A stretch of 31,216 bases of DNA from positions 1 to 31,216 of the forward strand of contig JAEYWA010000038.1 of assembly GCA_023431385.1 (NCBI GenBank), given 5' to 3'. Numbering within the stretch: position 1 is the stretch's first letter; every line of letters starts with the position of its first letter. This document shows, in pieces, positions 1-6,546 of this stretch. Made by a program: the position numbers and the translations under genes. Under the pieces are notes generated by a model that saw only the letters and a list, made by a program, of their open reading frames with translations, did not search any database and was not told the DNA's origin. The DNA comes from Bacillota bacterium (GTDB lineage: Bacteria; Bacillota; Clostridia; Acetivibrionales; DSM-1351).

Positions 1-59
1 TGAGTGTCTATCTCTATTTTTACCATTCTTTAACAAGCCGAAAAGTGGGGGCAACTGTA

Positions 60-704
60 TTGAAAACAAACGTGAAGGCAGAGGTCTATCAAACTTATAC
101 CGGAATGATAGACGAGGATGTAATACATGAGGCAAAGGCTGGTAATGAAAAAGCGCTGGAGTATCTTATCAATAAGTACAAAAGCTTTGTTCGGGCAAAG
201 GCCAGAACATATTTTCTTATAGGAGCTGACCGTGAAGATATTATTCAAGAGGGTATGATTGGTTTGTTTAAAGCAATCAGAGACTATAAAGGGGACAAGC
301 TGTCTTCCTTCAGAGCCTTTGCGGAGCTTTGTATTACACGCCAGATTATTACTGCCATTAAAACGGCTACCAGACAGAAGCACATACCTCTGAATTCCTA
401 TGTTTCACTTAATAAGCCAATTTTCGATGAGGAATCCGACAGAACCCTGATGGATGTAATTAGCGAGGAAAATATCAGCGACCCTGAAGAGCTTGTTATA
501 AACAGAGAAGAGTTTTTGGGTATAGAAAATAAAATGGGAGAAATACTCAGTTCTCTTGAGTGGGAGGTTCTGACCTCTTATCTGGAAGGTAAATCCTATC
601 AAGAGATTGCAGAAGATTTGGACAGGCATGTTAAATCAATTGACAATGCGCTACAGCGAGTAAAACGTAAATTGGAGAAATATCTTGAAGAACAAAAAGC
701 ATAA
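60..704 (+). CDS. sigH: RNA polymerase sporulation sigma factor SigH (sigma-30)
   Basis: Sigma-70 family factor of the SigH/sigma-30 type, which directs core RNA polymerase to early stationary-phase and sporulation promoters. Region 2 is clear (an acidic DREDIIQEGMIGLFKAIRDY stretch around residues 60-80, then the FRAFAELCITRQI segment), and a region-4 helix-turn-helix lies near the C terminus (YLEGKSYQEIAEDLDRHVKSI). The length of about 214 residues is normal for the family. The frame is open from a GTG at 45, but that codon has no ribosome binding site. I prefer the TTG at 60, which has a GTGGGGG stretch 8 bases upstream; a GTG at 72 is also possible. The gene is followed by a tRNA cluster with its own promoter. 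Product identity is strong; the exact start is not. Confidence 0.93.
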   Translation: MKTNVKAEVYQTYTGMIDEDVIHEAKAGNEKALEYLINKYKSFVRAKARTYFLIGADREDIIQEGMIGLFKAIRDYKGDKLSSFRAFAELCITRQIITAIKTATRQKHIPLNSYVSLNKPIFDEESDRTLMDVISEENISDPEELVINREEFLGIENKMGEILSSLEWEVLTSYLEGKSYQEIAEDLDRHVKSIDNALQRVKRKLEKYLEEQKA

Positions 705-730
705 TTTGAATAAACAGGCTAAAATGCTAC

Positions 731-760
731 TGGACGTGGGCTGAAAAAACATGCTATAAT
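731..760 (+). promoter_or_regulatory. Likely promoter of the tRNA-Gly/tRNA-Thr cluster
   Basis: A TGGACG -35-like element (731-736), an 18-base spacer and a perfect TATAAT -10 (755-760) lie 32 bases before the first tRNA and after the sigH stop. This is a visual match to the vegetative sigma-A consensus. Confidence 0.6.
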
Positions 761-791
761 ACCCTAGTCCATTAGCCCTGCTACATATAGT

Positions 792-865
792 GCGGGTGTA
801 GTTCAATGGCAGAACATCAGCTTCCCAAGCTGATTGCGTGGGTTCGATTCCCATCACCCGCTCCA
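792..865 (+). tRNA. tRNA-Gly (anticodon CCC)
   Basis: A complete cloverleaf can be drawn. The acceptor GCGGGTG (792-798) pairs with CACCCGC (855-861). The anticodon stem is TCAGC/GCTGA with loop TTCCCAA, giving anticodon CCC for GGG codons. The T loop is GGTTCGATTCC, and the CCA end is encoded. CCC is the rarer glycine isoacceptor; in many Firmicutes the TCC tRNA also reads GGG. It lies upstream of tRNA-Thr in what looks like one transcript. Confidence 0.95.
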
Positions 866-969
866 AAGAACCAAGGCTAAAAGTTATTATTGAAAGTTCT
901 AAACAATATAACATAATTGTTTGGAATCGAACCCCGAGAGGGCTCGAACGGCAGACAAATTTTATATAT

Positions 970-1045
970 GCTCCCATAGCTCAGTAGGCAGAGCGCATCC
1001 ATGGTAAGGATGAGGTCATCAGTTCGACTCTGATTGGGAGCTCCA
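970..1045 (+). tRNA. tRNA-Thr (anticodon GGT)
   Basis: The acceptor GCTCCCA (970-976) pairs with TGGGAGC (1035-1041), followed by T and an encoded CCA. The anticodon stem is CATCC/GGATG with loop ATGGTAA, giving GGT and decoding ACC/ACU. The D arm (AGCTCAGTAGGCAGAGC) and T arm (CAGTTCGACTCTG) are canonical. Parts of this gene are repeated in the element that follows. Confidence 0.95.
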
Positions 1046-1047
1046 TG

Positions 1048-1082
1048 AAAAAAGAGTATCACATAACGTGATACTCTTTTTT
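1048..1082 (+). terminator. Rho-independent terminator of the tRNA cluster
   Basis: A perfect 15-bp inverted repeat (arms 1048-1062 and 1068-1082, loop ATAAC) ends in six T. The matching A-run at the 5' side makes it potentially bidirectional. It starts 3 bases after the tRNA-Thr CCA. Confidence 0.9.
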
Positions 1083-1120
1083 CATGTCGTTCAAATAGAA
1101 ACGAAACGATAATCGTTAGT

Positions 1121-1318
1121 TTACCATGGATGCGCTCTTGAACTAGGCTGAGGCTTGATAAGCGAGTGATGCACGGAAACCAAGTCCTGAGGCGCAGAGC
1201 ATATGAAATATGTGAGCACCGAAGGGACGAAGGATGACACAGCAGCGCGAAGGTTAGCGAGTCTCAGAGCATTCATGGAAAGGATGAGGTCAGAGTTCGA
1301 CTCTGATTGGGAGCTCCA
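1121..1318. repeat. tRNA-Thr-derived foldback element
   Basis: The left end (1121-1137) is an exact 17-base reverse complement of the tRNA-Thr anticodon arm (991-1007). The right end (1268-1318) is a degenerate direct copy of the 3' two-thirds of the same tRNA, ending in CCA. The ends therefore form imperfect terminal inverted repeats around a roughly 130-bp GC-richer core that does not resemble the flanking AT-rich DNA. The minus-strand reading frame across it has no coding character. I infer a multicopy tRNA-associated repeat, possibly mobilised or spread by gene conversion; copy number cannot be judged from one window. Confidence 0.6.
1268..1318 (+). pseudogene. tRNA-Thr 3' fragment (not functional)
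   Basis: This copy matches tRNA-Thr positions 991-1045 but has short deletions and substitutions in the anticodon arm and variable region (GAGCATTCATGGAAAGGATG in place of the intact arm). It lacks the 5' acceptor strand and D arm. The T arm, 3' acceptor strand and CCA are intact. It cannot fold into a tRNA alone and is best read as a remnant or as the right end of the foldback element. Confidence 0.75.
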
Positions 1319-1333
1319 TAGAAACATCAGAGA

Positions 1334-1370
1334 ATGCTTGATTTGCAGAAAATGTGAATCAAGCATTTTT
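1334..1370 (+). terminator. Hairpin terminator after the tRNA-derived element
   Basis: A 10-bp perfect stem, ATGCTTGATT (1334-1343) with AATCAAGCAT (1357-1366), is followed by T residues. It ends any transcript running through the tRNA fragment, as a second terminator would behind a once-intact tRNA. Confidence 0.75.
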
Positions 1371-1601
1371 CATATCTAAGTCCAAAGAAACCACTTTTAA
1401 ACCAATTGAGATTGAGTTTAGCATTGAGGGTAGTTGGCATTAACCTTGTTATTTAAGTGTAGATATATTTTACCGATATGTTATGGGACAATGAAAGATC
1501 TCGCTGTTCATCATTATAATACTTAGCAGGCGTTTGGTCACTCCTCAGCATTTCACGATTTCTATAGTAATATTATCGTCAATTTATAAATTGAACACAC
1601 A
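1371..1601. other. AT-rich intergenic stretch, no gene seen
   Basis: No open frame with a ribosome binding site, no RNA gene and no repeat of note was found in this stretch. It separates the tRNA-derived element from an AT-rich accessory segment. Confidence 0.5.
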
Positions 1602-1637
1602 AAAATAAACTCAAGGATTTTTCCTCGAGTTTATTTT
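1602..1637 (-). terminator. Terminator of the small membrane-peptide gene
   Basis: Arms AAAATAAACTC (1602-1612) and GAGTTTATTTT (1627-1637) pair, with an inner AGGA/TCCT extension and a T-rich tail on the minus strand. The symmetry extends outward imperfectly to about 20 bases per side. It lies 17 bases past the stop of the minus-strand gene. Confidence 0.75.
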
Positions 1638-1654
1638 CGTATGTTCAAAAGGAG

Positions 1655-1804
1655 CTAGCAATCGTGATGTTTATTTCCACAGAAGCAACAGAATAAAATA
1701 ATAACAATTATTATAATCCATATGAAATTGTCATTGTCATTTGAACAACCTGAATGGGCATTATTTAAAAAGCCTCCACGAACGGTATCCTCATTTTCTG
1801 ACAT
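1655..1804 (-). CDS. Small single-span membrane peptide, 49 residues
   Basis: The frame opens further upstream, but an ATG at 1804 has GAGGAGGG at ideal spacing, so the peptide is MSENEDTVRGGFLNNAHSGC onward, 49 residues. It has an acidic/Asn-rich N-terminal half, one very hydrophobic segment (residues about 27-42, mostly Ile/Val then a Cys-rich end) and a short His/Cys tail. The layout (polar N terminus, Ile-rich helix, Cys/His end) recalls small Firmicute spore-associated membrane peptides of the YjcZ kind, but I see no diagnostic motif. It has its own terminator and faces away from the HD-domain gene. The gene is likely real because of the ribosome binding site and terminator; its function is unknown. 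Confidence 0.7.
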   Translation of the reverse strand: MSENEDTVRGGFLNNAHSGCSNDNDNFIWIIIIVIILFCCFCGNKHHDC

Positions 1805-1955
1805 ACTCTTACCCTCCTCATAAAGATATTGTAAATAAAGCATTCAAATACTTAAATCAATACCATATTATTCATTAAAAACCATATGTGTTACAATTAT
1901 AAATAATAACACAGTAATTACTAAAAACACTTTGTTGGTATTTGTAGGAGGGCAT

Positions 1956-2498
1956 ATGCAAAAAGTTAATTTAGAGAATTTAATAAATCAAGATATTATT
2001 GGAAAGAAAAATAAAAAGAAACTTATAAGCCATTCGAAAAAGGTAAGGGAAATATCAATTAGAATCTGTGAGGAAATAAATAAGCATAAAGAGGTCATTT
2101 CAATTGAAGATATAGAATTAATAGAGGCAGCTGCGTTATTACACGACTTAAAAAAGTATAAAAATAAGAAGGATAAGAGAAAGAAACATAACGTAAAATG
2201 CGCTAAATATATTAAAAAACACGGAAGTGATTTATTAAAATGTAACGAGAATGAAAAAGCTTTAATATGCTTAATGGTTAGATGGCATAAGGGAAAAGGT
2301 TATAAAAATTTACTTAATAATAAAAAGCAAATAAGAATGATTGAAATAGTTAGGATAGCTGATAAAATATCTAAAATATACAAGAAACCCTTAGAAGATG
2401 TATATTCAGACATCATATGGAAAATATTAAAACTCCAAAACAAGAGAGTAAAAAATGCAGCTTTAAAAGTATTTATTATAGAAGTATTTAATCAATAA
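1956..2498 (+). CDS. HD-domain putative metal-dependent phosphohydrolase
   Basis: A 180-residue protein with the HD superfamily metal-binding pattern: His26 (LISHSKKV), His63-Asp64 (ALLHDLKKYK), His78, His111 (VRWHKGKG) and Asp136 (IVRIADKIS). The family hydrolyses phosphate esters, often nucleotides; the substrate here is unknown. It is Lys/Ile-rich and more AT-rich than flanking genes, hinting at recent acquisition. The ATG at 1956 follows GTAGGAGGG directly, so an upstream in-frame start at 1932 is unlikely. It stands alone, between the divergent small-peptide gene and the Nudix gene. The domain call is firm; its biological role is open. Confidence 0.85.
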   Translation: MQKVNLENLINQDIIGKKNKKKLISHSKKVREISIRICEEINKHKEVISIEDIELIEAAALLHDLKKYKNKKDKRKKHNVKCAKYIKKHGSDLLKCNENEKALICLMVRWHKGKGYKNLLNNKKQIRMIEIVRIADKISKIYKKPLEDVYSDIIWKILKLQNKRVKNAALKVFIIEVFNQ

Positions 2499-2654
2499 TA
2501 AGAATAGTTAGACATTTATTCACTTTTTTGCTTATTTATTAAATGGGAATATGTTGAGTAAAGTTACTCTCTGAATTATATTTTATCGAATATATTCATA
2601 ACTCTGAACCTAAACTATCCAATGAATAGCATAATACAAATCACGAGGTACATT

Positions 2655-3038
2655 ATGAGACAAGTTACAGCAGCAATAATCCGAAAAGATGATAAAATAC
2701 TTATTTGTCAGAGGGCTGTGGATGACGAGTGTGGTATGCTCTGGGAGTTCCCTGGCGGAAAGCTTGAGGACGGTGAAACCCTTGAACAGTGCATTGTAAG
2801 AGAAATCCGTGAGGAACTGGAACTGGATATTAAGGTGCTGGGTATCTTTACCGAGAGCATTTACCGGTTTGAGGACAAAGAAATTTTCTTCACAGTTTTT
2901 AATGCAGAGATTATTGGAGGAGAAATGAAGCTGAATGTTCATAATACCGCTGAATGGGTAACCATTAAAGAAATGTCCAATTATAAATTCATGCCTGCAG
3001 ATATAGATTTTGTAGATGAGCTCACTTTGAACCTATAA
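2655..3038 (+). CDS. Nudix hydrolase, MutT-like (8-oxo-dGTP diphosphatase type)
   Basis: A 127-residue Nudix protein. The Nudix box starts at about residue 34 (GGKLEDGETLEQ, then VREIREELEL at 48-57). All the catalytic Glu/Arg positions (Glu41, Arg49, Glu50, Glu53, Glu54) are present; the usual Gly before the last hydrophobic position is Glu56. The start ACAAIIR-type strand, CQRA and the WEFPGG motif are typical of MutT/CTP-pyrophosphohydrolase-like proteins that remove oxidised nucleotides from the pool. The ATG at 2655 has GAGGT 8 bases upstream, better than the in-frame ATG at 2622. Its 3' end overlaps that of the convergent XRE gene by 17 bases. Confidence 0.9.
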   Translation: MRQVTAAIIRKDDKILICQRAVDDECGMLWEFPGGKLEDGETLEQCIVREIREELELDIKVLGIFTESIYRFEDKEIFFTVFNAEIIGGEMKLNVHNTAEWVTIKEMSNYKFMPADIDFVDELTLNL

Positions 3039-3273
3039 GCAGCCATTCAACCCCAACGTTAAGAGCCTTTGCAAGACCTACTACCTCGTAATCTGCCACA
3101 AATCTGTCACCGGATTCTATTTTACTTATAGAAACGCGGTCAATATTATAGCCTAACACTTCCAGCCTCGCTGATAAGTCCTGCTGAGTAATATGAGGAC
3201 TTGATTTCTGTCTTACTTCTTTTACTCTTTTTCCTACTATATTTTTAGAATCATTATGCCAATAAATTTTCAT
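3022..3273 (-). CDS. XRE-family helix-turn-helix repressor
   Basis: An 83-residue protein consisting almost wholly of a Cro/C1-type HTH. The first helices (ITQQDLSARLEVLG, about residues 28-41) lead into the recognition helix (DRVSISKIESGDRFV, about 45-59) and AKALNVGVEWLL at the end, the standard XRE ending. The length suits a stand-alone DNA-binding repressor with no separate sensor. The ATG at 3273 has GGAG upstream. The interval before it holds repeated GTTCTAAAGTA elements, so autoregulation is likely. The 3' end overlaps the Nudix gene. It may also control the Spo0E-like gene on the other side of its promoter region. Confidence 0.88.
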   Translation of the reverse strand: MKIYWHNDSKNIVGKRVKEVRQKSSPHITQQDLSARLEVLGYNIDRVSISKIESGDRFVADYEVVGLAKALNVGVEWLLIGSK

Positions 3274-3283
3274 CGCTTACTCC

Positions 3284-3351
3284 GTTCTAAAGTAGAACAA
3301 TTTTATATTGATTATATTATTAAGTTTGTTTATAATTGTTCTAAAGTATTA
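3284..3351 (-). promoter_or_regulatory. Probable XRE promoter with two operator half-repeats
   Basis: GTTCTAAAGTAGAAC (3284-3298) is an inverted repeat with 6-base arms and a 3-base centre. The core GTTCTAAAGTA recurs at 3338-3348. On the minus strand a TATAAT (3311-3316) lies between them, so one copy would sit near -35 and the other in the early transcribed region. This bracketing is what a self-repressing phage-like regulator would use. It is also upstream of the Spo0E-like gene on the plus strand. Confidence 0.6.
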
Positions 3352-3438
3352 CATTTGCTGATTTTATATATAGCTATTTTGACAAGGTAAAATAAGATTA
3401 ATTTTAAGATTTGGCAAATGAATTAAAAGGGTGGAAAT

Positions 3439-3609
3439 ATGAATATTAATGAACTAAAAGCCGAAATAGAGGAAATCAGGGCTTCATTAAGCATTGCTTC
3501 GGTCAATATTGAGTCCGAGGACTGTGATTATAATTATTTAATGGGGCTTAGTGTGAAGCTGGATCAATTGATTTTGGAGTATATAGAAAAGACAGCTTGC
3601 CATTTTTGA
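3439..3609 (+). CDS. Spo0E-like aspartyl-phosphate phosphatase, 56 residues
   Basis: A short frame from ATG 3439 with AAGGGTGG upstream, encoding MNINELKAEIEEIRASLSIA through LSVKLDQLILEYIEK to TACHF. The length, N-terminal amphipathic helix (IEEIRASL) and second-helix motif S-x-x-LDxLIxxY match the Spo0E family, small two-helix phosphatases that remove phosphate from Spo0A and delay sporulation. In the family motif the SxxLD segment carries the catalytic Asp, here Asp42. It lies between the XRE gene, whose promoter region it shares, and the MalT-like gene. Assignment rests on motif and length only, but both fit well. Confidence 0.75.
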   Translation: MNINELKAEIEEIRASLSIASVNIESEDCDYNYLMGLSVKLDQLILEYIEKTACHF

Positions 3610-3634
3610 CTATAAAGCTATCGTCGCTTATTGT
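3606..3634 (+). promoter_or_regulatory. Possible promoter of the MalT-like regulator
   Basis: TTGACT (3606-3611), a 17-base spacer and TATTGT (3629-3634) lie 48 bases before the ATG at 3682; the -35 overlaps the stop of the Spo0E-like gene. A TATAAT-like string immediately follows. The match is moderate. Confidence 0.35.
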
Positions 3635-3681
3635 ATAATTATTGCATTATTAGTCAAATTACGTATTATGAGGTTGAAAAC

Positions 3682-6300
3682 ATGGGCGATAGTAATTATT
3701 TTAATACAAAAATATATATGCCTTCCGTTAAGAATAACCATATAAGCAGGGAAGCTTTAACTGGTAAAATGACCGAAAGTCAAAAAAAGCAACACAAAAT
3801 TATTCTGGTTTCTGCTGAAGCAGGATACGGTAAGACAACTCTGGTGTCCGGATGGATAAGTCGGCTAAACCAGCATTATACATGGCTGTCCTTAGATGAA
3901 TATGATAACGACGCCGTAACATTCATAAACTATTTAGTGATGGCCATAAGGAAAGTTGATAAAACGTTCGGTAGCACTATAGAAAATATTTTGAGTACAC
4001 CAAAGCTACCTGGGGTAGAAGTAGTCAGCGCTTACATAATAGAGGAATTGACGAAGATTAAACATACATTTACTTTAATTTTCGATGACTATCATGTTAT
4101 TACTAACGCATATATACACAAATTAATACAGCGAATTATTGACTCCAAGGCACATAGCATCCTTATCATAATAATCACTAGACAGGACCCGCCATTTAGC
4201 CTCTCTCGGTGGAGAGCAGGGGATATATTGACAGAACTGAGGTCTTTTGATTTGCGGTTCGAAACTAACGAGATTAAAGAGTTTTTTTATAAGAATTTTC
4301 ATATCGGTTTTGAAAATGAAACCCTTGAAATTCTGGAAGAAAGAACGGAAGGGTGGGCTGCAGGCTTGCAATTAATAGGCCTATCCTTGAAGAATATAAA
4401 TAAGGAGCAGCAAGGAAGAAGTTTTAATGAACAATTCAGTGGAAATAACAGGTTTATTGCAGACTATCTTATGGAAGAGGTGTTTGAAAGGCAGGAGGCT
4501 CAGATTCAAGTATTCTTAAAAAAAACCAGTATCCTAAAAAGTTTTAATGAAGAGCTATGTAATTATATCACAGGACTTAATTGCAGTAAGCAAATCATAG
4601 AACGGCTAGAGAAAGAGAACCTTTTTATAGTGCCGCTAGATAGTAATCGAAACTGGTATAGATACCATCATCTTTTCTCCAAATTTCTGAGTGCTGGTCT
4701 AGATGAGAAACTGAAGCTGGAAATATGCCGGACAGCAAGTGCTTGGTACAAGACTAAAGGGCTGTTAGAATTAGCCTTTGAATACGCACTGGAAGCAAAG
4801 GATGGTGAAATGGCACTAAGCCTGGTTAATCAAGTTTCCACCAAATATTTATATAATGGTTCAATAGAAAAACTTCTTGAACTGCTGAATTCAGTCAAAG
4901 ATATAAGTAATAAAACAGATGCCGAGGTAGAGACCAGCAGAGCTTGGTGCCTATTTCTTTTAGGAGAAACGGATAAAGCCCATAAAACCTTAAAAGAATT
5001 GAAAAGCAAGCAGGTTATTACGGCTTCAAATATATCAGGTAGAATTCAAGCTCTTGAGGCAATTCTATATACTAACATAGATAAAAGCAAAGCTGTTATG
5101 CTTGCAGAAGAAGCAGTCTCTATTCTAAAAGAAGAGAATAGGTTATTTTATAATATTGCATTAAGAACTCTCGGACTGGTGAAGGCTTCAGTAGGGGAGT
5201 CAGCCGAAGCAGCAGAAGCATTTAAAATGATAATTCATGGAGTTAATTATAAAAAATATCGATTAGTTGAGCTATCTGCATTTGTAAATTATACAGATTG
5301 CCTGATTGCAATGGGAAGAAGGCTGGAGGCACAAAGCTTGTGTGAAGAACTGTTGGCTGAATATACAGATCAATATGGAGATCGCCTGCCTATGGCAAGA
5401 GTGATATATCTTACTCTGGGAATATGTTTCTATATCGGAAATGAGTTGGAAAAGTCAAAAAAATACTTACATGAGGGTATTAACTTTTGCAGAGAAATGA
5501 AACTGATGTCAACGATAGGTAATGCCGAGGGGATTTATGTAAAATTACTTTATATTTTGGGTGAAAAGAGCGCTGCTTTTAAAACTTTATATAAATATAA
5601 AAGTCTATCAAAAAGATCAAGACTTCAAAGTATTTTTGAAATGCTTGAGGCCATTGAAATTGATTTGAGCATTGAAGAGAAAAACCACACCAAGGTGTTG
5701 GAATGGACAAAGAAACGAGAAGAGTTAATGAATGATAATATGTGTCCTTATCCTAGTAATGTTAAATTGACATATATCAGAGCACTAATTAATGAAAAGA
5801 GATTTAACGAAGCAGGAACTAAATTAGAAAGTGAAGAAGGATTAGCAAGAAAATATAATAAGCAGGAGCAATTGATAACAATCCTGATATTTACAGCATT
5901 AGTTAAAAAACATAATGGAGCCCAGAGTGAAGCCTTGGTGTATATGAGAGAGGCTTTGAAAATAGCAGCTTCCGAAGGATATGTGAGAAATTTCCTGGAC
6001 GAGGATAAGGAGGTTTTAGCATTAGCACGCAAGGTGCGAAATGCAGCACCGGAATTTGTAGATCAATTGGAGGAACAAAATACCCTACAGGTCAATGTTC
6101 TTATCGAACCTCTTAAGACCAGGGAATATGAAATTCTAAAGCTTATTGCAGCAGGTATGTCTAACGCTGAAATTGCAGCTAATCTTTACATAACAACAGG
6201 GACTGTTAAGTGGTACATAAAAAACATATTTACTAAGCTGGGTGTAAATAAACGAACACAGGCAGTAAAAAAAGCAAGACAATTAGAAATATTAATATAA
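3682..6300 (+). CDS. MalT-like LuxR-family ATP-dependent transcriptional activator
   Basis: An 872-residue STAND-type regulator. Walker A is AEAGYGKTT (Lys51) and Walker B is TLIFDDYH (Asp135-136); the NTPase region is followed by a long alpha-helical TPR-like segment (about 380-780) and a C-terminal LuxR HTH (LKTREYEILKLIAAGMSNAEIA, then TGTVKWYIKNIFTKLGVNKR). MalT-type proteins bind an inducer through the TPR region, oligomerise with ATP and activate promoters. The ATG at 3682 has GAGG 8 bases upstream; the frame opens at 3631 without one. It is followed by a strong terminator and then the giant protease gene, so that gene is a plausible target, with a 15-nt tandem repeat as candidate site. 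The inducer is unknown. Confidence 0.88.
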   Translation: MGDSNYFNTKIYMPSVKNNHISREALTGKMTESQKKQHKIILVSAEAGYGKTTLVSGWISRLNQHYTWLSLDEYDNDAVTFINYLVMAIRKVDKTFGSTIENILSTPKLPGVEVVSAYIIEELTKIKHTFTLIFDDYHVITNAYIHKLIQRIIDSKAHSILIIIITRQDPPFSLSRWRAGDILTELRSFDLRFETNEIKEFFYKNFHIGFENETLEILEERTEGWAAGLQLIGLSLKNINKEQQGRSFNEQFSGNNRFIADYLMEEVFERQEAQIQVFLKKTSILKSFNEELCNYITGLNCSKQIIERLEKENLFIVPLDSNRNWYRYHHLFSKFLSAGLDEKLKLEICRTASAWYKTKGLLELAFEYALEAKDGEMALSLVNQVSTKYLYNGSIEKLLELLNSVKDISNKTDAEVETSRAWCLFLLGETDKAHKTLKELKSKQVITASNISGRIQALEAILYTNIDKSKAVMLAEEAVSILKEENRLFYNIALRTLGLVKASVGESAEAAEAFKMIIHGVNYKKYRLVELSAFVNYTDCLIAMGRRLEAQSLCEELLAEYTDQYGDRLPMARVIYLTLGICFYIGNELEKSKKYLHEGINFCREMKLMSTIGNAEGIYVKLLYILGEKSAAFKTLYKYKSLSKRSRLQSIFEMLEAIEIDLSIEEKNHTKVLEWTKKREELMNDNMCPYPSNVKLTYIRALINEKRFNEAGTKLESEEGLARKYNKQEQLITILIFTALVKKHNGAQSEALVYMREALKIAASEGYVRNFLDEDKEVLALARKVRNAAPEFVDQLEEQNTLQVNVLIEPLKTREYEILKLIAAGMSNAEIAANLYITTGTVKWYIKNIFTKLGVNKRTQAVKKARQLEILI

Positions 6301-6314
6301 CTGACAGAATCAAT

Positions 6315-6364
6315 AAAGACCTAACTTTTTACCTAACTTATGGCAGGTGAAAAGTTAGGTCTTT
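6315..6364 (+). terminator. Strong hairpin after the MalT-like gene
   Basis: A 20-bp stem, arms 6315-6334 and 6345-6364 with a G-T wobble and a 10-base loop, begins 15 bases after the stop. The T tail is broken (TCCATTT), but the A-rich/T-rich arm ends suit termination in either direction. Confidence 0.75.
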
Positions 6365-6475
6365 CCATTTAGTATAAATAATATGTCGAGATTTGTTGGA
6401 CGAGAAAATAGCACTTAAGAGTCTTATTAAAATAAGTAAAAGAAGGGTGGAGATATATTTCGTTATATAGTACTG

Positions 6476-6520
6476 CATGTAAGAGCATTCCATGTAAAAG
6501 CATTACATGAACAAGTAAAG
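6476..6520 (+). repeat. Tandem 15-nt repeats upstream of the protease gene
   Basis: CATGTAAGAGCATTC (6476-6490), CATGTAAAAGCATTA (6491-6505) and a decayed third unit starting CATGAACAAGTAAA (6506) lie 27-71 bases before the start codon. A 15-nt phasing is about one and a half helical turns. They could bind the upstream MalT-like activator or be chance slippage; nothing in the sequence decides. Confidence 0.6.
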
Positions 6521-6546
6521 TATATTATTTGAAAGGATACAACATA

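Noticed and set aside
651..1062. Minus-strand open frames over the tRNA genes
   Set aside because: They run antisense through two intact tRNAs and have no ribosome binding site; this is a common false call.
1121..1366. 81-codon minus-strand frame over the tRNA-derived repeat
   Set aside because: It is explained by the foldback element; it starts in a terminator hairpin and has no ribosome binding site.
2555..2568. GAGTAA/TTACTC palindrome as an operator
   Set aside because: It is short, in AT-rich DNA and not near an obvious promoter.
6476..6520. CRISPR array
   Set aside because: Three 15-base units directly abut with no spacers, and no cas genes are present in the window.
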